Of a stretch of 64,000 nucleotides of DNA, positions 44,156 through 54,346 are shown in pieces. The notes below the pieces were generated by a model. That model was not told the DNA's origin. It worked only from the letters and a program-made list of their open reading frames with translations, and did not search any database. Each line of letters starts with the position of its first letter. Position 1 is the stretch's first letter. Source of the stretch: Leclercia adecarboxylata (GTDB taxonomy: Bacteria > Pseudomonadota > Gammaproteobacteria > Enterobacterales > Enterobacteriaceae); NCBI RefSeq assembly GCF_006171285.1, contig NZ_CP040889.1, forward strand, positions 2,480,001 to 2,544,000, in the 5' to 3' direction. Both the position numbers and the translations under genes were made by a program.

Positions 44156-45889
44156 GTGCCAAAAATCCGCCAGTTATGTTTAGTCAGTGTCTTGCTGACA
44201 AGCGGAGTCGCCAGCGCGGCGAATGTTCGTTTGCAGGTTGAGGGGCTATCCGGGGCGCTGGAAAAAAACGTACGCGCACAGCTCTCCACGATCCAGAGCG
44301 ACGAAGTGACGCCAGACCGTCGCTTTCGCGCGCGCGTGGACGACGCCATCCGCGGCGGTTTAAAAGCGCTCGGCTATTACGAACCGACCATCGACTTCGA
44401 TCTGCGTCCACCTCCTGCCAAAGGGCGGCAGGTGTTGATTGCCCGCGTCAAGCCGGGCGTACCGGTACTGATCGGCGGCACGGACGTGGTGCTGCGCGGC
44501 GGCGCGCGCACGGATCATGACTATCTGGATCTGCTGAACACGCGGCCAAAAAACGGCACCGTGCTCAACCACAGCGACTATGACGGCTTCAAAAAAGATC
44601 TGACTAAGGTCGCGCTGCGCAAAGGTTACTTCGACAGCCAGTTCAATAAAAGCCAGCTCGGCATCGCCCTCGACAGGCATCAGGCGTTCTGGGATATCGA
44701 CTACGACAGCGGGGAACGCTACCGCTTTGGCGACGTCACCTTCGAAGGCTCGCAGATCCGCGACGAGTACCTGCAAAGCCTGATCCCCTTTGAAGAGGGG
44801 GATTACTATGAATCAAAAGATCTGGCGGAGCTGAACCGCCGTCTGTCAGCCACCGGCTGGTTTAATTCGGTGGTCGTGGCGCCGGAGTTTGATAAGTCGC
44901 GGCAGACAAAAGTGCTGCCGCTGCACGGCGTGGTTTCGCCGCGCACCGAGAACACCATCGAGACCGGGGTGGGCTACTCCACCGACGTCGGCCCGCGCGT
45001 AAAAGCGTCGTGGAAAAAGCCGTGGATGAACTCCTACGGCCACAGCCTGACCAGCAACCTCAGCCTTTCCGCGCCGGAACAGCAGCTCGATTTCAGCTAT
45101 AAAATGCCGCTGCTGAAAAACCCGCTTGAGCAATATTACCTGGTGCAGGGCGGCTTTAAGCGCACCGATCTTAACGATACCGAAGCGGACTCCACGACCC
45201 TCGCCGTGTCGCGCTACTGGGATCTCTCCAGCGGCTGGCAGCGCGCCATTAACCTGCGCTGGAGCCTCGACCACTTTACCCAGGCCAACGTCACCAACAC
45301 CACCATGCTGCTCTATCCGGGGGTGATGATCAGCCGGACCCGCTCCCGCGGCGGGCTGATGCCGGACTGGGGCGACTCCCAGCGCTATTCGATAGACTAC
45401 TCCAATACCGCCTGGGGCTCGGATGTGGATTTCTCCGTGGTACAGGCGCAGAACGTCTGGATCCGCACCTTCTATGACCGCCATCGCTTTGTGGTGCGCG
45501 GCAACCTCGGCTGGATCGAAACCGGTGATTTTGAAAAAGTGCCGCCGGATCTGCGCTTCTTCGCCGGGGGCGATCGCAGCATTCGTGGTTATAAATACAA
45601 ATCCATCGCGCCAAAAGATGACGACGGCAAGCTGATCGGGGCCTCGAAGCTGGCCACCGGCTCGCTGGAGTATCAGTACAACGTCACCGGAAAGTGGTGG
45701 GGTGCGACCTTTATCGACAGCGGAGAGGCGGTGAGCGATATCCGCCGCAGCGACTTTAAAACCGGCGCGGGCGTCGGGGTGCGCTGGGAATCACCGGTCG
45801 GGCCAATCAAGCTCGATTTCGCCGTGCCGGTGGGCGACAAAGAGGAACACGGTTTGCAGTTCTACATCGGTCTGGGGCCTGAATTATGA
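44156..45889 (+). CDS. tamA: Translocation and assembly module subunit TamA
   Basis: 577 residues from GTG 44156 (CAGGAG nine bases upstream), as in E. coli. An Omp85-family outer-membrane barrel that works with TamB in autotransporter assembly and phospholipid transport. Signal peptide to about residue 22, three POTRA domains to about 260, then the barrel with the family motif [14 protein letters not shown]. The stop overlaps the tamB start (ATGA). Confidence 0.97.
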   Translation: MPKIRQLCLVSVLLTSGVASAANVRLQVEGLSGALEKNVRAQLSTIQSDEVTPDRRFRARVDDAIRGGLKALGYYEPTIDFDLRPPPAKGRQVLIARVKPGVPVLIGGTDVVLRGGARTDHDYLDLLNTRPKNGTVLNHSDYDGFKKDLTKVALRKGYFDSQFNKSQLGIALDRHQAFWDIDYDSGERYRFGDVTFEGSQIRDEYLQSLIPFEEGDYYESKDLAELNRRLSATGWFNSVVVAPEFDKSRQTKVLPLHGVVSPRTENTIETGVGYSTDVGPRVKASWKKPWMNSYGHSLTSNLSLSAPEQQLDFSYKMPLLKNPLEQYYLVQGGFKRTDLNDTEADSTTLAVSRYWDLSSGWQRAINLRWSLDHFTQANVTNTTMLLYPGVMISRTRSRGGLMPDWGDSQRYSIDYSNTAWGSDVDFSVVQAQNVWIRTFYDRHRFVVRGNLGWIETGDFEKVPPDLRFFAGGDRSIRGYKYKSIAPKDDDGKLIGASKLATGSLEYQYNVTGKWWGATFIDSGEAVSDIRRSDFKTGAGVGVRWESPVGPIKLDFAVPVGDKEEHGLQFYIGLGPEL

Positions 45890-48800
45890 GTTTATGGAAG
45901 AAAATCAGCCTCGGCGTACTGGTGTTTATCCTGCTGCTGCTGGCTGCGGTGGCTTATCTGGTGGGGACCACCAGCGGCCTGCATCTGCTGTTTAAGGCGG
46001 CAGACCGCTGGGTGCCGGGGCTGGAGATCGGCCAGGTCACCGGCGGCTGGCGCGACCTGCATCTGAAAAACGTCCGCTACGACCAGCCGGGCGTGGCGGT
46101 GAATGCCGGGGATCTGCATCTGGCGGTGAAGCTCGGCTGCCTGCGCGACAGCAGCCTGTGCATTAACGATCTGTCGTTAAAAGATGTATTTGTGACGATA
46201 GATTCGAAAAAAATGCCGCCGTCGGCGCCGGTCGCCGAAGAGGAGAGCGGGCCGCTGGATCTCTCCACGCCGTACCCGATTGCGCTCTACCGGGTGGCGC
46301 TGAATAACGTCAACGTCAAAATCGACGACACCACCGTATCGGTGATGGATTTCACCTCCGGCCTGCGCTGGCAGGAGAAAAACCTGACCTTAACCCCGAC
46401 CAACCTGCAGGGGCTGCTGATTGCCCTGCCGAAAGTGGCGGAAGTGGCGCAGGAGGAGATCGTCGAGCCAAAAATTCAGAACCCGCAGCCGGAAGAGAAA
46501 CCGCTCGGCGAAACTCTGAAAGATCTCTTCTCTAAACCGGTCCTGCCGGAGATGACCGACGTCCATCTGCCGCTGAACCTCAATATCGAAGAGTTCAAGG
46601 GCGAGCAGCTGCGCCTGACCGGTGACACCGATCTGACGGTCTTCAACATGCTGCTGAAAGTGAGCAGCATCGACGGCAACATGAAGCTCGACGCGCTGGA
46701 TATCGACACCAACCAGGGCAGCGTCAACGCCACCGGCAATGCACTTCTGAAGGATAACTGGCCGGTCGATATCACTCTCAACAGCACCCTGAACATCGAC
46801 CCGATTAAAGGCGAGAAGGTGAAGCTGAAGGTTGGCGGCGCCCTGCGCGACCAGCTGGAGTTTGGCGTTAACCTCTCCGGCCCCGTAGACGTGGTGCTGC
46901 GCGGCCAGACCCGGCTGGCGGAGGCGGGCCTGCCGCTCAACCTGGAGGTGGTCAGCGAGCAGCTGTACTGGCCGTTTACCGGCGAGAAGCAGTACCAGGC
47001 CGATGACGTGAAGCTGAAGCTCACCGGCAAGATGACCGACTACACCCTGTCGTTCCGCACGTCAGTGAAGGGGGAGGGGCTGCCGCCTGCGGGTATCACC
47101 CTGGATGCGAAAGGCAACGAGCAGCAGATTAACCTCGATAAGCTGACGGTCGCGGCGCTGGAGGGCAAAACCGAGCTGACGGCGCTGCTCGACTGGCAGA
47201 AAGCGATCAGCTGGCGCGGCGAGCTGAAGCTCACCGGGATCAACACCGCCAAAGAGGTGCCGGACTGGCCTTCGAAGCTCGACGGCCTGATTAAGACGCG
47301 CGGCAGTCTGTACGGCGGCAGCTGGCAGATGGAGGTGCCGGAGCTGAAAATCACCGGCAACGTGAAGCAGAATAAAGTGGATGTGAACGGCTCGCTGAGG
47401 GGCAACAGCTACCTGCAGTGGGTGATCCCGGGCCTGCACGTCGCGCTCGGTCGCAACACCGCCGACATCAAGGGCGAGCTGGGGGTGAAAGATCTCGATC
47501 TCGACGCCACCATCGACGCGCCGAATCTTGATAATGCCCTGCCTGGACTGGGCGGCACCGCGAAAGGACTGGTTAAGGTGCGCGGTACGGTCGAAGCGCC
47601 ACAGCTGCTGGCGGATATCACCGCCAACAGCCTGCGCTGGCAGGAGCTCACCATCGCCCGCGTGCGGGTGGACGGCGACGTGAAATCCACCGACCAGATC
47701 GCCGGGCATTTGAACCTGCGGGTGGATCGGATTTCCCAGCCGGGCGTTAACCTTGACCAGGTGACGCTGGAGGCCAAGGGCAGCGAGAAGCAGCACGACC
47801 TGCAGCTGCGCATTCAGGGTGAACCGGTTTCCGGCCAGCTGCATCTGGCGGGCAGTTTTGACCGCAAAGAGACGCGCTGGAAAGGGACTCTGGATAACAC
47901 CCGCTTCGCCACCCCGGTGGGGCCGTGGTCGTTAACCCGGTCGATTGCCCTGGATTACCGCAACGCGGAGCAGAAAATCAGCATCGGGCCACACTGCTGG
48001 ACCAACCCGAACGCCGAGCTGTGCGTGCCTCAGACCATTGACGCGGGCGCAGAAGGGCGGGCGGTGGTTAACCTCAACCGCTTCGATCTGGCGATGCTCA
48101 AGCCGTTCATGCCGGACACCACCCAGGCGAGCGGCGTCTTCAGCGGCAAGGCGGATGTCTCCTGGGATGCCACCAAACCGGGGCTGCCGGAGGGTAACGT
48201 CACGCTCGCCGGGCGTAACGTGAAGGTGACCCAGGTGGTGAACGATGCGCCGCTACCGCTGGCGTTCGATACCCTGAATCTCACCGCCGATCTGCATAAC
48301 AACCGCGCCGAGCTGGGCTGGCTGATCCGTCTTGCCAACAACGGCCAACTGGACGGCCAGATCCAGGTGACCGATCCGCAGGGACGGCGCAATCTGGGCG
48401 GCAACGTTAATATCCGCAATCTCAACCTGGCGATGGCCAACGCCATCTTCTCCCGCGGTGAGAAGGCGGCAGGCATGCTGAATGCCAACTTACGTCTGGC
48501 GTGCAGCGCGCAAAGCCCGCAGCTGTTTGGTCAGTTGCAGCTGAACGGGGTGGATATCGACGGCAACTTTATGCCGTTCGATATGCTGCCGAGCCAGCTG
48601 GCGATGAACTTCAACGGCATGAGCTCGACCCTGGCGGGCACCGTGCGCACCCAGCAAGGGCAGATCAACCTCAGCGGCGATGCGGACTGGAGCCAGCTTG
48701 ATAACTGGCGCGCGCGCGTCGCGGCCAAAGGCAGCAAGGTGCGTATCACCGTGCCGCCGATGGTGCGTTTAGACGTCTCGCCGGACGTGGTCTTTGAGGC

Positions 48801-49662
48801 CACGCCACAGCTGTTCACCCTTGATGGCCGCGTTGATGTGCCGTGGGCGCGTATCGTGGTGCATGAGCTGCCGGAAAGCGCGGTGGGCGTCTCCAGCGAT
48901 GAGGTGATGCTCAACAACAACCTGCAGCCGGAGGAGCCGCAGAGCGCCTCTATCCCGATCAACAGCAACCTGATTGTGCACGTGGGCAACAACGTCCGTC
49001 TGGATGCGTTTGGGCTGAAGGCAAGGCTGACCGGCGATCTGAAAGTCGCGCAGGATAAGCAGGGTCTGGGCCTGAACGGGCAGATCAACATCCCGGAAGG
49101 GCGCTTCCATGCCTACGGCCAGGATTTGATTGTGCGTAAAGGCGAGCTGCTGTTCTCCGGTCCGCCGGACCAGCCGCTGCTGAATATCGAAGCGATCCGT
49201 AATCCTGAGGCCACCGAAAATGACGTGATCGCCGGGGTGCGCGTGACCGGCACCGCGGATGAACCGAAAGCGGAAATTTTCTCCGACCCGGCAATGTCCC
49301 AGCAGGAAGCGCTCTCATACCTGCTGCGCGGGCAGGGGCTGGACAGCAATCAGAGCGACAGCGCGGCGATGACCTCAATGTTAGTCGGCCTGGGGGTTGC
49401 ACAAAGTGGTCAGGTTGTGGGTAAAATCGGCGAGACCTTTGGCGTAAGCAACCTGGCGCTGGACACCCAGGGGGTCGGTGACTCCTCTCAGGTGGTGGTC
49501 AGCGGTTATGTACTGCCGGGTCTGCAGGTGAAATATGGTGTGGGGATCTTTGACTCGCTGGCGACGCTCACGTTACGCTATCGCCTGATGCCTAAGCTAT
49601 ATCTGGAAGCGGTGTCTGGCGTAGACCAGGCACTCGATTTGCTCTATCAGTTTGAGTTTTAG
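45886..49662 (+). CDS. tamB: Translocation and assembly module subunit TamB
   Basis: 1258 residues, typical length. An AsmA-like bridge protein anchored in the inner membrane near residues 7-27 ([21 protein letters not shown]), with a long periplasmic beta-helix groove reaching TamA. The C-terminal DUF490 part has [20 protein letters not shown] in two strands and ends in an aromatic residue (YQFEF), as expected for docking to a barrel. Overlaps tamA by 4 bases; ytfP starts 2 bases after. Confidence 0.97.
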   Translation: MSLWKKISLGVLVFILLLLAAVAYLVGTTSGLHLLFKAADRWVPGLEIGQVTGGWRDLHLKNVRYDQPGVAVNAGDLHLAVKLGCLRDSSLCINDLSLKDVFVTIDSKKMPPSAPVAEEESGPLDLSTPYPIALYRVALNNVNVKIDDTTVSVMDFTSGLRWQEKNLTLTPTNLQGLLIALPKVAEVAQEEIVEPKIQNPQPEEKPLGETLKDLFSKPVLPEMTDVHLPLNLNIEEFKGEQLRLTGDTDLTVFNMLLKVSSIDGNMKLDALDIDTNQGSVNATGNALLKDNWPVDITLNSTLNIDPIKGEKVKLKVGGALRDQLEFGVNLSGPVDVVLRGQTRLAEAGLPLNLEVVSEQLYWPFTGEKQYQADDVKLKLTGKMTDYTLSFRTSVKGEGLPPAGITLDAKGNEQQINLDKLTVAALEGKTELTALLDWQKAISWRGELKLTGINTAKEVPDWPSKLDGLIKTRGSLYGGSWQMEVPELKITGNVKQNKVDVNGSLRGNSYLQWVIPGLHVALGRNTADIKGELGVKDLDLDATIDAPNLDNALPGLGGTAKGLVKVRGTVEAPQLLADITANSLRWQELTIARVRVDGDVKSTDQIAGHLNLRVDRISQPGVNLDQVTLEAKGSEKQHDLQLRIQGEPVSGQLHLAGSFDRKETRWKGTLDNTRFATPVGPWSLTRSIALDYRNAEQKISIGPHCWTNPNAELCVPQTIDAGAEGRAVVNLNRFDLAMLKPFMPDTTQASGVFSGKADVSWDATKPGLPEGNVTLAGRNVKVTQVVNDAPLPLAFDTLNLTADLHNNRAELGWLIRLANNGQLDGQIQVTDPQGRRNLGGNVNIRNLNLAMANAIFSRGEKAAGMLNANLRLACSAQSPQLFGQLQLNGVDIDGNFMPFDMLPSQLAMNFNGMSSTLAGTVRTQQGQINLSGDADWSQLDNWRARVAAKGSKVRITVPPMVRLDVSPDVVFEATPQLFTLDGRVDVPWARIVVHELPESAVGVSSDEVMLNNNLQPEEPQSASIPINSNLIVHVGNNVRLDAFGLKARLTGDLKVAQDKQGLGLNGQINIPEGRFHAYGQDLIVRKGELLFSGPPDQPLLNIEAIRNPEATENDVIAGVRVTGTADEPKAEIFSDPAMSQQEALSYLLRGQGLDSNQSDSAAMTSMLVGLGVAQSGQVVGKIGETFGVSNLALDTQGVGDSSQVVVSGYVLPGLQVKYGVGIFDSLATLTLRYRLMPKLYLEAVSGVDQALDLLYQFEF

Positions 49663-49664
49663 CA

Positions 49665-50009
49665 ATGCGAATATTTGTCTACGGCAGTTTAAGAACGAAG
49701 CAGGGCAACAGCCACTGGATGACCAACGCCCAGTTGCTGGGTGATTACAGTATCGAAAACTACCAGCTGTACAGCCTGGGCCACTATCCAGGCGCCGTTC
49801 CGGGGGAAGGAGCAGTACAGGGTGAGGTTTATCGTATTGATAATGCCACGCTGGCCGAACTTGATGCCTTGCGCACCAAAGGCGGGGAATACGCTCGCCG
49901 GTTGATCCAGACGCCCTACGGCAGTGCATGGATGTACGTGTACCAACGTTCGGTGGAAGGTTTAACGCTGATTGAAAGCGGTAACTGGTTAGACAGAGAC
50001 CAGTACTGA
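49665..50009 (+). CDS. ytfP: Gamma-glutamylcyclotransferase-fold protein YtfP
   Basis: 114 residues. A small GGCT-fold protein; the N-terminal VYGSLR loop binds the substrate in this family, and Glu near GGEYARRL is the likely acid. The E. coli protein has no firmly proven substrate. Translationally coupled to tamB, an arrangement kept in enterobacteria. Confidence 0.94.
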   Translation: MRIFVYGSLRTKQGNSHWMTNAQLLGDYSIENYQLYSLGHYPGAVPGEGAVQGEVYRIDNATLAELDALRTKGGEYARRLIQTPYGSAWMYVYQRSVEGLTLIESGNWLDRDQY

Positions 50010-50016
50010 TACGGAT

Positions 50017-50046
50017 AACGCCACCTTCGGGTGGCGTTGTTTTTTG
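50017..50046 (+). terminator. Terminator of tamA-tamB-ytfP
   Basis: A perfect stem AACGCCACC / GGTGGCGTT around TTCG-like bases, followed by GTTTTTTG, 8 bases after the ytfP stop. Confidence 0.92.
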
Positions 50047-50186
50047 CGCGTTACCTCGTATTTTGCCCTGCAAGTTTTGGCTTTCTCTCATTTTTCTTTG
50101 CCGCGCTTTCCTGAATCACTCTGCAAATAAATTTTGTGCTGGCCTGCAAATCTGCACTGGCGTAAAACAGTCATCGCACCTTTTTG

Positions 50187-50205
50187 AGTTATACTTTGTA
50201 TAACT
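50187..50205 (+). promoter_or_regulatory. Candidate ChpS operator
   Basis: A perfect palindrome with 8-bp arms AGTTATAC and GTATAACT and spacer TTT, 15 bases before the chpS ATG. MazE-like antitoxins repress their own operon at such sites. The palindrome probably overlaps the -10 region (TATAAC). Confidence 0.8.
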
Positions 50206-50219
50206 CTGGAGGAGCTGTG

Positions 50220-50471
50220 ATGCGTATTACAATCAAAAAATGGGGCAACAGTGCGGGTGTGGTCATTCCCGGCGTTGTCATGCAGGAACTCAATATGCAG
50301 GTGGGCCAAAGTATGGATGCTCAGGTGGTAGACAATCAGCTGGTGCTGACGCCGGTAAGTAAAGGTTATTCTCTGGAGGCGTTGCTGGCGCAATGCGATA
50401 TGACTGCGCCAGAGATTGGCGAAGAAGCGCTGTGGGGCAAGTCAGACCCGACAGGCAATGAAGTATGGTAA
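50220..50471 (+). CDS. chpS: Antitoxin ChpS
   Basis: 83 residues from ATG 50220 with the strong site GGAGGAG. An AbrB/MazE-type DNA-binding antitoxin (MRITIKKWGNSAGVVIPG) whose C-terminal tail (CDMTAPEIGEEALWGKS) wraps ChpB. Same length as E. coli ChpS. Its end overlaps the chpB start by 7 bases, so the two are coupled. Confidence 0.96.
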   Translation: MRITIKKWGNSAGVVIPGVVMQELNMQVGQSMDAQVVDNQLVLTPVSKGYSLEALLAQCDMTAPEIGEEALWGKSDPTGNEVW

Positions 50472-50815
50472 AGGCCCGTGGTTTTGAGCGGGGCGATATC
50501 GTCCGGGTCAGGTTTTCACCTTCATCGGGCCATGAGCAGCAAGGCGAAGGCCGTCCGGCGCTGGTGCTTTCCGTCAGCGCATTCAATCAGCTCGGCATGG
50601 TGCTCGTCGCGCCCATTACCCAGGGCGGGAATTTTGCCCGCTACGCTGGGTTTTGTGTGCCCGTCAGCTGTGAGGAGGGAGACGTGCAGGGCGTCATTAT
50701 GGTCAATCAGATCCGCATGATGGACCTGAAGGCCCGGCAGGCCATAAAGATTGCGGTTGCGACGGATGACGTCGTGCAGGATGCGCTTATGCGCCTGCAG
50801 GCAATCGTTGATTAA
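50465..50815 (+). CDS. chpB: mRNA interferase toxin ChpB
   Basis: 116 residues, a MazF/PemK-family endoribonuclease. RGDIVRVRFSPSSGHEQQG, GRPALVLSV and APITQGGNFARYAGF contain the usual catalytic Arg and Thr region. Full length, with no sign of decay, so the toxin-antitoxin pair looks functional. Confidence 0.96.
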   Translation: MVKARGFERGDIVRVRFSPSSGHEQQGEGRPALVLSVSAFNQLGMVLVAPITQGGNFARYAGFCVPVSCEEGDVQGVIMVNQIRMMDLKARQAIKIAVATDDVVQDALMRLQAIVD

Positions 50816-50825
50816 TGGTTGGTAG

Positions 50826-50853
50826 GCCGGGTAAGGCGCAGCCGCCACCCGGC
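50826..50853. repeat. REP-like palindrome between chpB and ppa
   Basis: Arms GCCGGGTAAGGCG and CCGCCACCCGGC, 10 bases after the chpB stop. It separates two convergent genes, just before the ppa terminator. Confidence 0.65.
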
Positions 50854-50865
50854 AACCGACAGGCA

Positions 50866-50891
50866 CAAAAAAGCCCCGGCTCGCGGGGCTT
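50866..50891 (-). terminator. Terminator of ppa
   Basis: Stem AAGCCCCG / CGGGGCTT with loop GCTCG; the minus strand continues TTTTTTG. It lies 18 bases after the ppa stop. Confidence 0.9.
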
Positions 50892-50909
50892 TATTAGCAG
50901 CGGTAAGAA

Positions 50910-51437
50910 TTACTTCTTAGCGCGCTCGAAGGAGGCAATGATTTCGGCTTTCGCCGCTTCTGCATTGTCCCAGCCTTCCACTTTCACCCATTTGCCTTTC
51001 TCGAGATCTTTATAGTGCTCGAAGAAGTGGGCGATCTGCGCTTTCAGCAGCTCTGGCAGGTCGTTCACATCTTTGATGTGATCGTACTCTTTGCTCAGCT
51101 TGGTGTGCGGTACCGCAACCAGTTTCGCATCTTCACCGGCTTCGTCGGTCATTTTCAGCACGCCAACTGGACGGCAGCGAATGACGGAGCCCGGCTGCAG
51201 TGGGTACGGCGTTGGGACCAGAACGTCTACCGGGTCACCGTCCAGAGACAGGGTGTGGTTGATGTAACCGTAGTTGCACGGATAGAACATCGCGGTAGAC
51301 ATGAAACGGTCAACGAACAGTGCGCCGGTGTCTTTGTCGATTTCGTATTTGATAGGATCAGCGTTCGCCGGGATTTCGATAACTACGTAGATGTCTTCCG
51401 GCAGTTCTTTACCCGCTGGGACGTTGAGTAAGCTCAT
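50910..51437 (-). CDS. ppa: Inorganic pyrophosphatase
   Basis: 175 residues, one fewer than E. coli. A hexameric cytoplasmic enzyme that splits pyrophosphate and so drives biosynthesis. The signature [14 protein letters not shown] holds the metal-binding aspartates; [15 protein letters not shown] and [15 protein letters not shown] are conserved. Confidence 0.98.
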   Translation of the reverse strand: MSLLNVPAGKELPEDIYVVIEIPANADPIKYEIDKDTGALFVDRFMSTAMFYPCNYGYINHTLSLDGDPVDVLVPTPYPLQPGSVIRCRPVGVLKMTDEAGEDAKLVAVPHTKLSKEYDHIKDVNDLPELLKAQIAHFFEHYKDLEKGKWVKVEGWDNAEAAKAEIIASFERAKK

Positions 51438-51746
51438 GTCTGTGTCCTTTAAAATGATTGGTAATCAAGTGGCGAGTATTATAGCCAACTGGCGCGGAAT
51501 GTCTCCGCCTGTTTTCGCCATTCCCTTCACCTGAAGGCCACTATCAGCCCATTCTCATGACAAGATAATCCATAAACTCAGCCGCTTTTTTCATGGGTGA
51601 GTGAAAGCGATTACAAACTTGTGATTAACGTTTTATTCACTTTTCCGAAGTGTGATGTAACACACTCCGTTACATCTCGCATTGTCTATAGTTTGGTCGC
51701 AGAACATCTTTTACCCAACAATAAACTACCCTACGAGGACGCACTT
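51438..51746. promoter_or_regulatory. ppa-ytfQ divergent region with palindromes
   Basis: A 309-base gap with no gene. Two overlapping inverted repeats lie 71-98 bases before ytfQ: AGTGTG-ATGTAA-CACACT (51649-51666), and GATGTAAC with GTTACATC, 7 bases apart (51654-51676). They suggest one or two regulators, such as a LacI-type sugar repressor or CRP; neither fits a consensus well enough to name. Confidence 0.55.
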
Positions 51747-52703
51747 ATGTGGAAGCGCTTACTTCTTGTCACAGCAGTTTCGGCAGCCATGTCGTCTATG
51801 GCGATGGCCGCCCCTTTAACCGTAGGATTTGCGCAGGTCGGCTCCGAGTCCGGCTGGCGCGCCGCTGAGACCAACGTCGCGAAGAGCGAGGCCGAAAAGC
51901 GCGGTATCACGCTGAAAATCGCCGATGGTCAGCAAAAACAGGAAAACCAGATCAAAGCGGTACGCTCTTTTATCGCCCAGGGCGTTGACGCCATCTTCAT
52001 TGCCCCGGTCGTGGCGACGGGCTGGGAACCGGTCCTGAAAGAAGCGAAAGATGCTGAAATTCCGGTCTTCCTGCTCGATCGTTCCATCGATGTAAAAGAC
52101 AAATCTCTCTATATGACCACCGTCACCGCCGACAACGTGCTGGAAGGCAAATTGATCGGTGAGTGGCTGGTGAAACAGGTGGATGGCAAGCCGTGTAACG
52201 TGGTTGAGCTGCAGGGCACCGTCGGCGCCAGCGTGGCTATCGACCGTAAGAAAGGCTTTGCCGACGCCATCTCCAAAGCGTCAAACATCAAAATCATCCG
52301 CTCCCAGTCCGGCGACTTTACCCGCAGTAAAGGTAAAGAGGTTATGGAAAGCTTTATCAAAGCTGAGAACAACGGCAAGAACATCTGCATGGTTTACGCC
52401 CATAACGACGACATGGTGATCGGTGCCATCCAGGCCATTAAAGAAGCGGGCCTGAAGCCGGGTACCGACATCCTGACCGGCTCCATCGACGGCGTTCCGG
52501 ATATCTATAAAGCGATGATCGACAAAGAGGCCAACGCCAGCGTTGAGCTGACGCCAAACATGGCAGGCCCGGCCTTCGACGCGCTGGAGAAATTCAAGAA
52601 AGACGGCACCATGCCGGAGAAAGTCACCATCACCAAATCCACGCTCTATCTGCCTGATACGGCTAAAGAAGAGTTAGAGAAAAAGAAAAATATGGGCTAC
52701 TGA
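51747..52703 (+). CDS. ytfQ: Galactofuranose-binding periplasmic protein YtfQ
   Basis: 318 residues from ATG 51747 (MWKRLLLVTAV); an upstream ATG gives a non-signal extension. Signal peptide ends AMA at about residue 21. The mature part is a periplasmic binding protein of the ribose/galactose type, with VGFAQVGSESGWRAAE and LLDRSIDVKD as ligand-site regions. It feeds the YtfR-YtfT-YjfF importer. A 130-base spacer with paired hairpins follows. Confidence 0.97.
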   Translation: MWKRLLLVTAVSAAMSSMAMAAPLTVGFAQVGSESGWRAAETNVAKSEAEKRGITLKIADGQQKQENQIKAVRSFIAQGVDAIFIAPVVATGWEPVLKEAKDAEIPVFLLDRSIDVKDKSLYMTTVTADNVLEGKLIGEWLVKQVDGKPCNVVELQGTVGASVAIDRKKGFADAISKASNIKIIRSQSGDFTRSKGKEVMESFIKAENNGKNICMVYAHNDDMVIGAIQAIKEAGLKPGTDILTGSIDGVPDIYKAMIDKEANASVELTPNMAGPAFDALEKFKKDGTMPEKVTITKSTLYLPDTAKEELEKKKNMGY

Positions 52704-52710
52704 TCCCTTG

Positions 52711-52828
52711 CCCCTCACCCCGCCCTCTCCCCAGAGGGGAGAGGGAGAAAGGCAGGGCGGAGCTGGAAATTAACAATTGGCACGATCAATCCCCTCTCCC
52801 CTCCGGGGAGAGGGTTAGGGTGAGGGGG
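52711..52828. repeat. Facing pair of CCTCTCCC hairpin repeats between ytfQ and ytfR
   Basis: Unit 1 (52711-52747) begins CCCCTCACCCCGCCCTCTCC and folds on GGGGAGAGGG. Unit 2 (52791-52828) is the same in reverse, ending GGGTTAGGGTGAGGGGG. The two could also pair with each other. The last GAGGGGG acts as the ribosome site of ytfR, whose ATG is 6 bases further on. Confidence 0.85.
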
Positions 52829-52833
52829 AAATC

Positions 52834-54336
52834 ATGACCACCAACCAACACCAGGAAATCCTCCGCACAGAAGGATTGAGCAAGTACTTTCCCGGCGTAA
52901 AAGCGCTGGATAGCGTCGATTTCAGTCTGCGCCGTGGCGAGATCATGGCCCTGCTGGGAGAGAACGGCGCCGGGAAATCGACCCTGATTAAAGCCCTGAC
53001 CGGCGTGTATCACGCCGATCGCGGCACTATCTGGCTGGAAGGCCATGCTATATCGCCAAGAAATACCGCCCATGCCCAGCAGCTGGGGATCGGGACGGTC
53101 TACCAGGAAGTGAACCTGCTGCCGAACATGTCGGTAGCGGATAACCTGTTTATCGGCCGCGAGCCGCGACGTTTTGGCTTTTTGCGCCGCAAAGAGATGG
53201 AAGCCCGCGCCACCAGGCTGATGGAGTCTTACGGCTTCTCCCTCGACGTGCGCGAGCCGCTGAACCGTTTTTCGGTGGCGATGCAGCAGATCGTCGCCAT
53301 CTGCCGCGCCATCGATCTCTCCGCCAAAGTGCTGATCCTCGATGAACCCACCGCCAGCCTGGATACCCAGGAGGTGGAGATGCTTTTCACCCTGATGCGC
53401 CAGCTGCGCGACCAGGGGGTAAGCCTGATTTTCGTCACTCATTTCCTCGATCAGGTGTATGAGGTGAGCGACCGCATTACCGTCCTGCGTAACGGCAGTT
53501 TTGTCGGCTGCCGCGAAACCCGCGAGCTGCCGCAGATCGAGCTGGTCAAAATGATGCTCGGCCGCGAGCTGGAGACCAACGCCCTGCAACGGGCGGGCCG
53601 CACGCTGCTTAGCGAGAAACCTATTGCGGCGTTCAAGGATTACGGCAGGAAGGGCACCATCGCGCCCTTTGACCTTGAGGTGCGTCCGGGCGAGATTGTC
53701 GGTCTGGCGGGTCTGTTAGGCTCAGGCCGTACCGAAACGGCGGAGGTGATCTTCGGGATCAAACCTGCCGACAGCGGCACGGCGATGATCAAAGGCAAAC
53801 CCCAGGCGCTGCGCTCTCCGCATCAGGCTTCCAGCCTCGGGATCGGCTTCTGCCCGGAAGACCGTAAAACCGACGGTATTATTGCCGCCGCCTCGGTGCG
53901 CGAGAACATCATTCTGGCCCTGCAGGCCCAGCGCGGCTGGCTGCGGCCCATTCCGCGTAAAGAGCAAAACGCCATTGCCGAGCGCTTCATTCGCCAGCTC
54001 GGTATTCGTACCCCGAGCGCGGAGCAGCCTATCGAGTTCCTCTCCGGCGGTAACCAGCAGAAGGTGCTGCTGTCGCGCTGGCTGCTGACCAAACCGCAGT
54101 TCCTGATCCTCGACGAACCGACCCGTGGTATCGACGTGGGGGCGCACGCGGAAATTATCCGCCTGATCGAAACCCTCTGCGCCGACGGTCTGGCGCTGCT
54201 GGTTATCTCCTCGGAGCTGGAGGAGCTGGTGGGGTATGCCGATCGGGTGATCATCATGCGCGACCGTCAGCAGGTGGCCGAGATCCCGCTGGACGCGCTC
54301 TCCGTTCCGGCCATCATGAACGCCATTGCGGCATAA
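52834..54336 (+). CDS. ytfR: Galactofuranose ABC transporter ATPase YtfR
   Basis: 500 residues with two ATPase halves, as in the RbsA/MglA family. First half: Walker A GENGAGKST (residues about 42-50), Walker B VLILDEPTASLD. Second half: a degenerate P-loop GLLGSGRTE, signature LSGGNQQKV and Walker B FLILDEPTRGIDVG. It powers YtfT-YjfF. The ribosome site is provided by a dispersed repeat. Confidence 0.97.
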   Translation: MTTNQHQEILRTEGLSKYFPGVKALDSVDFSLRRGEIMALLGENGAGKSTLIKALTGVYHADRGTIWLEGHAISPRNTAHAQQLGIGTVYQEVNLLPNMSVADNLFIGREPRRFGFLRRKEMEARATRLMESYGFSLDVREPLNRFSVAMQQIVAICRAIDLSAKVLILDEPTASLDTQEVEMLFTLMRQLRDQGVSLIFVTHFLDQVYEVSDRITVLRNGSFVGCRETRELPQIELVKMMLGRELETNALQRAGRTLLSEKPIAAFKDYGRKGTIAPFDLEVRPGEIVGLAGLLGSGRTETAEVIFGIKPADSGTAMIKGKPQALRSPHQASSLGIGFCPEDRKTDGIIAAASVRENIILALQAQRGWLRPIPRKEQNAIAERFIRQLGIRTPSAEQPIEFLSGGNQQKVLLSRWLLTKPQFLILDEPTRGIDVGAHAEIIRLIETLCADGLALLVISSELEELVGYADRVIIMRDRQQVAEIPLDALSVPAIMNAIAA

Positions 54337-54346
54337 GGAGTAGATC

